Virus record (IMG/VR): IMGVR_UViG_3300042691_034972 | Coordinates: 1 to 46,710 of that record | DNA: 46,710 bases | Origin: a virus | Strand: one strand, 5' to 3' | In this document: positions 19,745-26,829 of the stretch, in pieces | How positions within the stretch are numbered: the first letter of the stretch is position 1 | Layout of the letters: each line of letters opens with the position of its first letter | Notes under the pieces: model-generated | What the model was told of the DNA's origin: nothing | What the model saw: the letters and a program-made list of their open reading frames with translations, nothing else | The model's database searches: none | Program-made: the position numbers and the translations under genes

Positions 19745-20005
19745 TCAACCGTACGCTGCAACGATCTCATCGTGGCAATTGTCACAGGCCAGATCCTTGT
19801 CTTCATAGTTGACGGCAAGCCAAACTACGTTCCAGCCGTCGGACCCTGTAGTGGTACCGATCAGATCGCGTTCAGTCTTACAGCAGTTGCTGCAAAGGCA
19901 GCCGCCATCGGACGTGACAGCGTAGCGAGGGTAACCGCCTGGCCACGTGAACGGTTCACGGGCCAAGGTGTCGGCGAGGCGGAGTGATTTGGATGCAGTG
20001 GTCAT
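19745..20005 (-). CDS. Phage zinc-binding protein, CSNCC...CDNCH
   Basis: The 86-residue product starts MTTASKSLRLADTLAREPFT, then WPGGYPRYAVTSDGGCLCSN with CLCSNCC, and near the end DLACDNCHDEIVAAYG. The AREPF-x-WPGGYPRYA-x-TSDG followed by two Cys pairs is a common phage and bacterial small protein of unknown function; the four cysteines probably bind zinc. It is a one-gene unit with its own promoter (P2) and terminator. Confidence 0.83.
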   Translation of the reverse strand: MTTASKSLRLADTLAREPFTWPGGYPRYAVTSDGGCLCSNCCKTERDLIGTTTGSDGWNVVWLAVNYEDKDLACDNCHDEIVAAYG

Positions 20006-20030
20006 CGCTTCTAGGGCGAACTACCCCATC

Positions 20031-20081
20031 ACTGTAGGCCATCGGCTGCCCCTGGCGCCGAAAAGTTATAACTCTTCATAT
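20031..20081 (-). promoter_or_regulatory. Promoter P2 with upstream 13-mer
   Basis: Minus strand: GAAGAGTTATAAC (20065-20077, preceded by ATAT) then exactly 28 bases then TACAGT (20031-20036), 25 bases before ATG 20005. The first seven spacer bases TTTTCGG are also shared with P1. Confidence 0.65.
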
Positions 20082-20102
20082 GTCACAAAACTTCGTTAAT
20101 CA

Positions 20103-20117
20103 CTATCAACTATCAAC
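20103..20117. repeat. CTATCAAC repeats, cluster 3
   Basis: Two CTATCAAC octamers at 20103-20110 and 20110-20117 sharing one C, between terminator 3 and promoter P2. The downstream sequence GATTAACGAAG (minus strand) is also shared with cluster 2. Confidence 0.75.
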
Positions 20118-20118
20118 T

Positions 20119-20140
20119 TAAAAAAGGGGCCGAGGCCCCT
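20119..20140 (-). terminator. Intrinsic terminator 3
   Basis: AGGGGCC (20125-20131) pairs with GGCCCCT (20134-20140) around GA; a shorter pairing with a four-base loop is likelier in RNA. Six A at 20120-20125 give a T-run on the minus strand. It ends the 20146-20412 transcript. Confidence 0.88.
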
Positions 20141-20145
20141 ACTTA

Positions 20146-20412
20146 TCACACTCCCTGGCTGTCCAGCCAGTCCCGGATGTCAGCGGGGTGCGTTGCCCAG
20201 GCCTCCAGCGCAGCGGCCAGGAGTGAGCACTCCAGGTAGCCGCAGGGTGTGGCCCATACGGTGCCGCCTTCCATGTTGTCGGTCAAGCTGAGAAACTTAG
20301 CGAACGTGCTGGTATTGGGGTTGCGGCCCTCGTTGTCCTGCCAGCTCAGCAGTCGGTCGACCGCGTAGATGGCCTGCTCAACAGTCAGGCGGTGCTTGTT
20401 TGCAGTGGTCAT
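20146..20412 (-). CDS. Hypothetical 88-residue protein
   Basis: The product starts MTTANKHRLTVEQAIYAVDR, then LLSWQDNEGRNPNTSTFAKF, LSLTDNMEGGTVWATPCGYL and ends AWATHPADIRDWLDSQGV. It is a helical soluble protein of host-like composition. ATG 20412 follows TACGGAGACAACCA from cassette copy 5. Function unknown. Confidence 0.68.
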   Translation of the reverse strand: MTTANKHRLTVEQAIYAVDRLLSWQDNEGRNPNTSTFAKFLSLTDNMEGGTVWATPCGYLECSLLAAALEAWATHPADIRDWLDSQGV

Positions 20413-20478
20413 TGGTTGTCTCCGTACTAGGTGGGTGGACTCCGTCATTCTAACCCAGGACGGTATTGGGTTGCGATC
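20413..20478 (-). promoter_or_regulatory. Intergenic structured cassette, copy 5
   Basis: Minus strand: CAACCCAATACCGTC, loop CTGGGTTAGAAT, GACGG, then CCTAGTACGGAGACAACCA before ATG 20412. The CCGTC/GACGG stem is a second compensated change relative to copies 1 and 4, and the loop contains TAGAAT. Confidence 0.65.
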
Positions 20479-20865
20479 TCAGGCTAGCACCATGGCGATC
20501 AGCTCAGCCTTGCGCGCCTTGCGCTTTGTGCCGGCCAGGCTGCGCAGTTGAGCACAGGTCAGTGTCTCCAGGTCGGCGGCCAGGTCAGCCAGCGGGTGCA
20601 CCTGTGGCTGCAGCTTTGCCGCGAGCCTGATGGGCGCAGGCTTGACCGTGATCGGGGCGTCTGACACCCACAAGCGGCGCCACATTGCAGCGAGCTGATC
20701 GTTGCGGGTGTGCACTGCAGTGCCGAGCTGGAAGCCCAGGTCGTAAGCCAGCTCAGCCAGCAGGCCTGTGCACGTGATCACCAGCGCGATGGCTGGCGCA
20801 ACCACGCGTGCGGTGCGTTCGAGGTTCTGCGCGATCTGCGCAGCGGTGGGGACTGTGAGGGTCAT
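20479..20865 (-). CDS. Membrane protein with C-terminal SAP/Rho-N-like segment
   Basis: The 128-residue product has an N-terminal hydrophobic segment (ARVVAPAIALVITCTGLLAE), a middle helix DQLAAMWRRLWVSDAPI and a C-terminal ETLTCAQLRSLAGTKRKARK followed by AELIAMVLA. The latter resembles the helix-loop-helix of SAP/HeH/Rho N-terminal domains that bind nucleic acid. From memory, similar short proteins occur in picocyanobacterial genomes, supporting a host origin. TACGGAG lies just upstream of the ATG. Confidence 0.72.
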   Translation of the reverse strand: MTLTVPTAAQIAQNLERTARVVAPAIALVITCTGLLAELAYDLGFQLGTAVHTRNDQLAAMWRRLWVSDAPITVKPAPIRLAAKLQPQVHPLADLAADLETLTCAQLRSLAGTKRKARKAELIAMVLA

Positions 20866-20912
20866 GGTTCTCCGTACTAAGTGGATGCGCGGCTTCTATG
20901 GCCGCTTCTCTC

Positions 20913-20963
20913 ACATTAGACCATCACCGGCCCATCCGGCCAGAATGTAGCAACTCTTCACAT
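20913..20963 (-). promoter_or_regulatory. Promoter P3 with upstream 13-mer
   Basis: Minus strand: GAAGAGTTGCTAC (20947-20959, preceded by ATGT) then exactly 28 bases then TAATGT (20913-20918), 47 bases before ATG 20865. It differs from P1/P2 at three positions in the 13-mer and has no CTATCAAC cluster, but the spacing is identical. It reads away from the divergent plus-strand late genes that begin at 21128. Confidence 0.6.
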
Positions 20964-21127
20964 ACAGCTTCTTTTTTTCCTGGTATGTAAACTTTTGTGA
21001 CAAGCCGGCCAGATAGTAGCCGGAAAATTTCCCCCAAATTGACCTTTTTATTGAGCAGGTAGGGGGACAAATTTAACGTATTTAGTCACCCTAAAATCAC
21101 TTATATCTAGATAATGTGTGTATAAAA

Positions 21128-22741
21128 ATGCCTGTATCTCCGCAGGACTACGCGCTCTGGTCTGACCTTACAGGCAACCCTTATCCGCAAACGCCTGCTG
21201 AGCGAATGGCGTTGGCTCCAGAGGTTTATAGTTTTACGCGGGATGTAAATCAAGGTAAGCGCCCTCCTGGAGCAATCCGACGTGCAGTCGATGTTATCGG
21301 TAAGACTGCACTTGCTGCTGGTGCGATTGCGGGTGGCGTCTATCTTGCAAAGAATTTTGGCACTCTTGAACTTGATGATGAACCTCATATTGGCACTCCT
21401 CCGCAACCTCAAGGCTTTGCTACCGCAAGTACGGATGTAACACCACCTACAACTTCTGATCGTTACGGACAAGATATTGTTCCACATCAGACGGCAGTCA
21501 TGGGCTTGTTGCGTGGCACGTCTCCTGGAAAACCTACTGTTGTTGATTCCGAAGAAAAACCAGCAACTCAAAGCCACGTAATTACCTCAAGCCAATCATT
21601 TGGTCCTGGCTCAGAGATTGCACAACTTGCTGCAAGTACTACTCCGCATTCACCTGTTCGTGATCGTGCAGATGATTTAATTTCAGAGTACCTTGGTGGA
21701 GTTGCTGCCGAACAACGTGCTCAAAAACGGATTGATCAGTCTGTTGCTGAATACGGCGCTATGGTTGCAGGTAAAGCTGCACCTGTTCTTAAGCAAGTAT
21801 TAAAAGAAGGTCGAGAAGAGGGTATTAGTCCAATTGGACGTAGTTCTGTTACTGCAGCAGAACGTTTCCGTGGAACGCCTGCTTATACTGCAATGATGCA
21901 GGCAGCAGGCGCAAGCATGGAGCCAGACGAGCTGGTTGGTGCGCCTGGTACGACCCCTGTATTTACTGAAGTTCGCGCAACTCCGCAAACACGAATTGCG
22001 CCCATAACATCCGCACCTGCGTCTGTCCCTACGCCCGCACCTACACGGGAAGTCGTAACTGCTGCTGTTCCTGCAGCCTTTTCGGCCCCGCCGCGCCGTT
22101 CCTCAGAATCTGAAGAAGCGTCGGCATTTGCCGCCAAGGCTCTCGCACTGTTGCCTAGGGCGCAACGTGAAGCTCTTCTTAGTGGACAGGCTGATGCTCC
22201 AATTGTCACGCAGCAGCCAGAAGCTGTTCGTGTAGGCAAGCCGGTTAAAGTAAGGACAAACGAATTTCTCAGTGCCATGAGCCAAGATCAGGGTCCTCTC
22301 GCCAGTTACGAGATCGCCCCAGAACGGAGTAAAGCTGTTTCGGGTCTGACCTTTTATCCTGGCGGCGAACTTGGCGTAGAAATGAGGAGTCGCAATAAAC
22401 CGGTCGAATATGCATACGCTACGACTGACCCCTATCGCTTAGCGATGCGTGACTATGCTGATGCAGGCTTTCCCGATGAAATGGGTAATATCGCTGGCAT
22501 TGCTGCTAATAATGCTCTCGCTCACCAAATGGGGCTTCAGAAAGCAGTCGAACGTGGTGGCACCATCCGGGAAAAGCGTCAACCTATTTATACAGGTTTG
22601 ATGAGCGAATCTGACATTGTTGCAGCCGGAATGGGTAAAAATGCCCGCGCTAAAGAGCAAGCTGAACGTCACTTCGAGACCAGGGAAATTATGGAAGAAT
22701 TAGAACAACGCGCGGCTGCTCGTCGCACAGGCTTACTTTAA
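21128..22741 (+). CDS. Putative virion protein, 537 residues
   Basis: The product starts MPVSPQDYALWSDLTGNPYP, then TPAERMALAPEVYSFTRDVN and a short hydrophobic stretch (TALAAGAIAGGVYLAKNFGT). A long low-complexity middle rich in Pro, Thr, Ala and Val follows, then a folded end containing DPYRLAMRDYADAGFPDEMG. The DYALWSDLTGN-x-YP-x-TPAERMALAPEVY start resembles cyanophage structural proteins I recall. It is the first plus-strand late gene. ATG 21128 is chosen over GTG 21116. Role inferred, possibly an internal or ejected virion protein. Confidence 0.72.
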   Translation: MPVSPQDYALWSDLTGNPYPQTPAERMALAPEVYSFTRDVNQGKRPPGAIRRAVDVIGKTALAAGAIAGGVYLAKNFGTLELDDEPHIGTPPQPQGFATASTDVTPPTTSDRYGQDIVPHQTAVMGLLRGTSPGKPTVVDSEEKPATQSHVITSSQSFGPGSEIAQLAASTTPHSPVRDRADDLISEYLGGVAAEQRAQKRIDQSVAEYGAMVAGKAAPVLKQVLKEGREEGISPIGRSSVTAAERFRGTPAYTAMMQAAGASMEPDELVGAPGTTPVFTEVRATPQTRIAPITSAPASVPTPAPTREVVTAAVPAAFSAPPRRSSESEEASAFAAKALALLPRAQREALLSGQADAPIVTQQPEAVRVGKPVKVRTNEFLSAMSQDQGPLASYEIAPERSKAVSGLTFYPGGELGVEMRSRNKPVEYAYATTDPYRLAMRDYADAGFPDEMGNIAGIAANNALAHQMGLQKAVERGGTIREKRQPIYTGLMSESDIVAAGMGKNARAKEQAERHFETREIMEELEQRAAARRTGLL

Positions 22742-22774
22742 GTAAAGTAAAAACATTGTGACGTGGAGTAAGCG

Positions 22775-23164
22775 ATGACCTTCCTGGAACCCATCATTGC
22801 TAGCTTGATTGGTGCAGCTACTGTTGCAGTTGCTGTCTTTTTAAAAAAGAACTTAACAGTTCAAACTTTTTTAAAATACGGACCAATCATTAAAAAAGCT
22901 TACGACATTATTGATCCTGTCCTTGACCAAAATCTTAGTCGCTGGGACGGATCAAAGATTGATAAGGCATTCGAACTTTCAGTAGAATCCGTTGCTGACG
23001 GTAAGCTTTCTCCGGAAGAGATTAAGCATCTTGCTTTTGAAATGGCTAAACACTGGCTGCCCCAGAAAGCTGCCGATAAAGTCCGTGCGTTTCAGGCATC
23101 TTCTCCTGAGCTTCGGTCCGCTGCAATTGTTGCAGCTAAAGTAGAGGCTATGAGTGCAAATTAA
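22775..23164 (+). CDS. Membrane-anchored protein, 129 residues
   Basis: The product starts MTFLEPIIASLIGAATVAVA with one membrane segment (residues 5-22) followed by a basic stretch KKNLTVQTFLKYG and a helical soluble domain (FELSVESVADGKLSPEEIKH). GGAG lies eight bases before ATG 22775. One N-terminal helix plus a cytoplasmic domain could be a holin-like or membrane-docking virion protein. Its position among late genes favours a virion or lysis role, unproved. Confidence 0.65.
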   Translation: MTFLEPIIASLIGAATVAVAVFLKKNLTVQTFLKYGPIIKKAYDIIDPVLDQNLSRWDGSKIDKAFELSVESVADGKLSPEEIKHLAFEMAKHWLPQKAADKVRAFQASSPELRSAAIVAAKVEAMSAN

Positions 23165-23179
23165 ATCGAGCTGAGTTAA

Positions 23180-23380
23180 ATGCCTGGCGACAATTGGATT
23201 CAAGAAGCTGTCAGTAAGAACCCAGGTGCTTTTTCTCGTAAAGCAGAAAAGCGCGATATGAGTGCGTCTCAGTTTGCTTCAAAAGTTACAGCAAATCCAG
23301 ACGAGTACTCTGATAAAACTGTCAAACAGGCAAACTTGGCAAAGACACTTGCAAAACTTCGTAATCGTCGCAACAAGTAA
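23180..23380 (+). CDS. Conserved small phage protein, KNPGAFSRKA type
   Basis: The 66-residue basic product has the pattern NWIQEAVSKNPGAFSRKAEK, then MSASQFASKVTANPDEYSDK and TVKQANLAKTLAKL. The W-I-x-A-x3-PGAF-x2-KA / ASKV / T-x-KQA-x-LAKTL arrangement is a widespread small protein of large phages and cyanophages, possibly DNA-binding and packaged. It overlaps the next gene by one base (TAATG). Confidence 0.8.
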   Translation: MPGDNWIQEAVSKNPGAFSRKAEKRDMSASQFASKVTANPDEYSDKTVKQANLAKTLAKLRNRRNK

Positions 23381-23847
23381 TGTCAGAGCCGTTATTCAAC
23401 TCAAATTTCACTAAACCTTTCGATAAAGCTTTTCGAGAAGGTAAGCGTCCAGATAGCGGCACCCTTGGAGTATATCCGAGATCGGCGTCTGAGGACCCGA
23501 GGGGTAACATGTGGCGTTCGCAGCTTTTGGATAATCCAAACGCTCCTGATTTTTTTACACGCGCACAGTTTGGTAATGAGAGTGCGGCCGAAGCTTACGA
23601 CAGTCTTCGCGATTTAAGCGTAAATCCTTATTCATCTTTTCAAAATCCCAACGTTCGGAATCAAGCGGATAGTTTTCTCGACAAGTACGCTCTTGGTGTA
23701 GGGCGTATAATTGATCCTAAGACAGCGGTATTACCAGAAAATATTGCTCTTCGCTATGGAATTGATTCGTCCGGCGATTATTTCATTGAAGATGCAAAAA
23801 AAGGTAACGCGAACATCTTCCCAAGCCGTGGACCCGGAGTAGCTTAA
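23380..23847 (+). CDS. Hypothetical late protein, 155 residues
   Basis: The product starts MSEPLFNSNFTKPFDKAFRE, contains DNPNAPDFFTRAQFGNESAA and YSSFQNPNVRNQADSFLDKY, and ends NIFPSRGPGVA. It is soluble, Asn/Asp/Phe-rich. It overlaps both neighbours by one base (TAATG), so the 23180-24422 genes form a coupled late operon. Probably virion-associated; no family recognised. Confidence 0.65.
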   Translation: MSEPLFNSNFTKPFDKAFREGKRPDSGTLGVYPRSASEDPRGNMWRSQLLDNPNAPDFFTRAQFGNESAAEAYDSLRDLSVNPYSSFQNPNVRNQADSFLDKYALGVGRIIDPKTAVLPENIALRYGIDSSGDYFIEDAKKGNANIFPSRGPGVA

Positions 23848-24422
23848 TGAATCCCGCAGCAGGTAAATTAGCGCAAGAGCTACTAAAAAAGTACGCATCT
23901 GCGGTAATGTCTGGTGGTGGAACCGGTGTTAAAGCCGCGCTTGAGAATAGCGCGAGACTCGGAACCATTGCTCAAGGTACACCTGAAGTAGCCGCTAAGG
24001 CGCTTTCACAAATCCCAGGGATTGGTAGAGCCGCTATGGGCCTGCCTTTAAGCATGGATACTATTCAAGCAGGTGCACGCGCACTACCAGCTGTCGCGGG
24101 TGGTGCAACCACACTTGGACTTGGGGCCGGTTCTGTTATTGCTTCCAACATGCTTGCTAACGCTGTGACTAATCCTGTGAGGCCGACTGCTTTTAGCACT
24201 CAACAATATACTCCAGGTCGTTCGCCACTTACAAATGAAATGGCGGCGGAAGCGATTTTAGATCAGCAGCGCTTCATGCACCAGATGCAATTGATTGAAG
24301 CACGGAATGCTGCAGCTGCTGGATCCGGATCACTACAAAGTGGAATGTCGAGTAACTTTGATATGATGAAGATGGCGAACCAAGCCGCGAATCAAATGTT
24401 TACTACTCCTAATTACGCTTGA
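23847..24422 (+). CDS. Ala/Gly-rich putative internal virion protein
   Basis: The 191-residue product has two amphipathic/hydrophobic stretches (AALENSARLGTIAQGTPEVA and GGATTLGLGAGSVIASNMLA) and a Met/Gln/Ala-rich end (EAILDQQRFMHQMQLIEARN). Short hydrophobic Gly/Ala segments and Gln-rich helices recur in podovirus ejection proteins that enter the cell envelope with DNA. That role is inferred from composition and location. Confidence 0.6.
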   Translation: MNPAAGKLAQELLKKYASAVMSGGGTGVKAALENSARLGTIAQGTPEVAAKALSQIPGIGRAAMGLPLSMDTIQAGARALPAVAGGATTLGLGAGSVIASNMLANAVTNPVRPTAFSTQQYTPGRSPLTNEMAAEAILDQQRFMHQMQLIEARNAAAAGSGSLQSGMSSNFDMMKMANQAANQMFTTPNYA

Positions 24423-24428
24423 TACGCC

Positions 24429-24920
24429 ATGTCTTCTTATTACGGTACTGGGCCTGATATTGATGACATTTCAGATGCCATGCGCAGTGGCAGGTACTAT
24501 GCTGCGGAAGATAGCCCAAATCCCCTTGCTCCTGGCTCAAACATTGGTGATCCAGATGAAGAACGTAGGGGTGGTGGATTTGGCGAGGCTCTTGTAAAAG
24601 GTCTTGATTTTCTGAACAAATACACTGAGAAAAATTTCGGTCAAAGCGGAAAATATACGCAAGCTGCTCAAGATGCAGCACAGCGTCGTCGCGAAAGTAG
24701 CAGCCCCTACGGAACAAAAGAAGTATTTGATAACTTTGCTATTTACACCCCGCCACTACCTCAAATGGGTGCTCAAACAGCATCAGGCAGTAGTGGTAGC
24801 GGTTTGTTTAAGGATATAGGCGGACTTGCTGGAAGTCTTGGAGCTGCGGCGGGTGTATTTGGTCCTCTTGGAGTACCAATTGGCATGGGTGTTGGTTCAC
24901 TTATCGATAGGTTTGCTTAA
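24429..24920 (+). CDS. Hypothetical virion protein, 163 residues
   Basis: The product starts MSSYYGTGPDIDDISDAMRS, has a helical middle (GFGEALVKGLDFLNKYTEKN) and a Gly-rich hydrophobic end (DIGGLAGSLGAAAGVFGPLG, then VPIGMGVGSLIDRFA). The end resembles membrane-inserting segments of internal virion proteins. It belongs to the same late cluster, with a candidate promoter just after its stop. Confidence 0.6.
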   Translation: MSSYYGTGPDIDDISDAMRSGRYYAAEDSPNPLAPGSNIGDPDEERRGGGFGEALVKGLDFLNKYTEKNFGQSGKYTQAAQDAAQRRRESSSPYGTKEVFDNFAIYTPPLPQMGAQTASGSSGSGLFKDIGGLAGSLGAAAGVFGPLGVPIGMGVGSLIDRFA

Positions 24921-24937
24921 TTTGATTTACAACCTAT

Positions 24938-24952
24938 AAAATAAAAGACAAA
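24938..24952 (+). promoter_or_regulatory. Repeated A-rich 15-mer before 24965 gene
   Basis: TAAAATAAAAGACAA is an exact copy of the sequence at 5059-5073 and lies 12 bases upstream of ATG 24965. The preceding CCTA gives CTATAAAATAAAAG, close to T4-type late boxes. GAG in AAAGAGTAAAGAATT provides a weak ribosome site. Confidence 0.35.
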
Positions 24953-24964
24953 GAGTAAAGAATT

Positions 24965-25684
24965 ATGTTGCTGCCACTTATCGGCGCCGCCACTGGGGGC
25001 TACACAGCATATCAGAAGAGTGGTGGCAACCTAGGTGCTACCGCACTTGGAGCAGGTTTAGGTGCACTTGCCCCAGGGGCTTTCCGCATGGCGGGAACTG
25101 CCCTGGCAGGCACCCCTGTTGGCGCAGCAGGCTTGTCCGCGTTAAACCAAGCTTTAGGTAAAGTTGGAGTTGAAGCCACCGCCAAAGGAATTGGTAATAT
25201 CGCTGCTCTTGGCGGTACCACACTCCTTGGCGGACTTCCTGGTACTCTCGCAGCCTCTGCTGCTCCTGTCGCCTCACGAGGAGCTGGCGGTGCAGCTAAT
25301 TTAGCTGTATCGGCAAGTCAGCCTGGCCAAGCAATCTATGACGCAGGTGGTGCTGTCCCGCAGACACCATATCGCCAAACGCCTTATGATTCGCTTTCAG
25401 TTGCCGATCCCAGTGGTCAAATCGGCGCCGCTCGTCTTAACGAATTGTTAATGCAAGATGTGCAGCTCGCTGGCATCCGTAAACTGATGCCCGAACTGTT
25501 TAAATCCGCTGAAGCACGTTCTAAGACTGAGTTCCAACGTCAGATGGCTGCCGCTGGCATCCGGCAGAACATTGCAACTGCTGCAAACATGTTAGAGCGT
25601 AGCCAGCAAGCAGCGCAGCAAATGGGTCAGACCGCTGCCCAGCAAATGGGTAACGCTCTTACCAGTCAGTATCAGTATTCGTAA
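24965..25684 (+). CDS. Ala/Gly-rich putative internal virion protein
   Basis: The 239-residue product is hydrophobic and Gly/Ala-rich in its first half (MLLPLIGAATGGYTAYQKSG and LGAGLGALAPGAFRMAGTAL). It ends in a Gln/Ala-rich helix (NMLERSQQAAQQMGQTAAQQ then MGNALTSQYQYS). The composition matches ejection-type proteins that form pores. A Y-R-Q-T-P-Y-x-S stretch lies mid-sequence. The next gene follows by one base. Role inferred. Confidence 0.62.
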   Translation: MLLPLIGAATGGYTAYQKSGGNLGATALGAGLGALAPGAFRMAGTALAGTPVGAAGLSALNQALGKVGVEATAKGIGNIAALGGTTLLGGLPGTLAASAAPVASRGAGGAANLAVSASQPGQAIYDAGGAVPQTPYRQTPYDSLSVADPSGQIGAARLNELLMQDVQLAGIRKLMPELFKSAEARSKTEFQRQMAAAGIRQNIATAANMLERSQQAAQQMGQTAAQQMGNALTSQYQYS

Positions 25685-25685
25685 G

Positions 25686-26264
25686 ATGTTCAACCCCAAC
25701 GCGTCCTTCTACCAGTTACCTAAAACTGGTACATTCTCATATCAACCGTTCGCCGTTGGGGCCGACTATAAGTTTCCAGATTATTTTAGCTCTGTCTTTA
25801 AACCGACAGAAGCTCAAATGCAAGCAAAAGGCGTAAACCTCACATCCGGTGGGAGGGATCAGCCTGCGTTTGAATATCAGTCAAAAAGTGGTGCTGTACC
25901 AGGTATCGATCCAACTATTCAACAGTGGATTGATTTTACTCGCGCCATTTCTCCGATTCGTATGCAAGAACAGGCTCAAGCGGCCCAGCTTAGCCAGCAA
26001 CTAACAGAGCAGCAGTTAGCTTCTGCGTATCCATTTTTGAGTCAAGCTGCACGTGAGGCTACCGAGCGTAACTTACTGGCTAGTCAGACCTATGCTGATT
26101 TCAAAGAGCGGCTTCCCTCCAGCATGCAAAATATTGCTGCATCTCAACAGGCACAGGCTGGTGCTGCCGCCTCAGGTGAAGCCGGAATGATTAACGCCTT
26201 GGCAAATTTGCAGAACGCGCAGAGGCGGATGAATTATCGTGGCAGCACTTTTGCCGTTGGTTGA
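25686..26264 (+). CDS. Hypothetical virion protein, 192 residues
   Basis: The product starts MFNPNASFYQLPKTGTFSYQ, then VFKPTEAQMQAKGVNLTSGG, GAVPGIDPTIQQWIDFTRAI, and a Gln/Ala-rich helical second half (RMQEQAQAAQLSQQLTEQQL). Such Gln-rich helical proteins are frequent among virion components. It starts one base after the preceding stop. No family recognised. Confidence 0.62.
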   Translation: MFNPNASFYQLPKTGTFSYQPFAVGADYKFPDYFSSVFKPTEAQMQAKGVNLTSGGRDQPAFEYQSKSGAVPGIDPTIQQWIDFTRAISPIRMQEQAQAAQLSQQLTEQQLASAYPFLSQAAREATERNLLASQTYADFKERLPSSMQNIAASQQAQAGAAASGEAGMINALANLQNAQRRMNYRGSTFAVG

Positions 26265-26336
26265 TTTGCAACTGTATTCAGAAGCGGTAAGTTAGGGCAT
26301 CTTGAGTTACAGGTCGTGTACGCGTCCCTATTTTTG

Positions 26337-26717
26337 ATGCCCGTTGAAGAGCTGTTCAAAAGCAACAAAATTTGTGTGCGGCGCTCTGAAATTCATCGTT
26401 GGGGCGTGTTTGCCTTGGAGCCGATTAAAAAATTTGAGGTAATAGAAGAATCTCCGTATATCTCCATTACTTTTGAAGAGCTCGGTAATGCACCTTCTTG
26501 CAAGCCCTATGCTTATTGGTTAGAAGATGATCGCAGCTTGATTGGAATGGGGTATGCCGGTCTTTACAATCACTGTTTCGACTCCAACGTTGATTATCAA
26601 GTGGATAAAGTTAGTGAGTTGATTCGTCATTATGCCACAAAAGATATTGCAGAGGGAGAAGAGCTGCTCCTCAACTACGGTAAAGACAACGTCAAATCTA
26701 TTGAGAATTTGAAGTAA
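26337..26717 (+). CDS. SET-domain methyltransferase-like protein
   Basis: The 126-residue product reads as a compact SET domain: RRSEIHRWGVFALEPIKKFE (the x-G-WG-x-F-A entry motif), GLYNHCFDSNVDYQVDKV (the NH[SC]-x3-N block) and RHYATKDIAEGEELLLNYGK (the GEEL-x3-YG block). SET domains transfer methyl groups from S-adenosylmethionine to lysines. Pre- and post-SET cysteines are absent, as in minimal bacterial forms. ATG 26337 is chosen over GTG 26316; ribosome site unclear. Placement among virion genes suggests it modifies a virion or host protein, unproved. Confidence 0.85.
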   Translation: MPVEELFKSNKICVRRSEIHRWGVFALEPIKKFEVIEESPYISITFEELGNAPSCKPYAYWLEDDRSLIGMGYAGLYNHCFDSNVDYQVDKVSELIRHYATKDIAEGEELLLNYGKDNVKSIENLK

Positions 26718-26747
26718 GTATAATGTAATCACAGAAATTTTAATCTT

Positions 26748-26777
26748 CCTACTTTGACGTGTGTCGCTTTGAGTAGG
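26748..26777. repeat. Inverted repeat before the 902-residue gene
   Basis: CCTACT (26748-26753) pairs with AGTAGG (26772-26777), enclosing GAC-GTGT-GTC. It sits in the 112-bp gap between the SET gene and ATG 26830, 53 bases before the start, without a T-run. Possible operator or leader hairpin. Confidence 0.4.
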
Positions 26778-26829
26778 TCAATTAAACTGGAATCAACAAG
26801 CTATCCACTTAGTCTAAGGAGTTAAAAGA

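Noticed and set aside
18595-20117. CRISPR array
   Set aside because: The CTATCAAC repeats are 8 bp, irregularly spaced and tied to terminators; there are no spacers of uniform length.
21107-21577. 156-codon minus-strand frame opposite the 537-residue gene
   Set aside because: Cys/Arg/Ser-rich shadow with no start signal.
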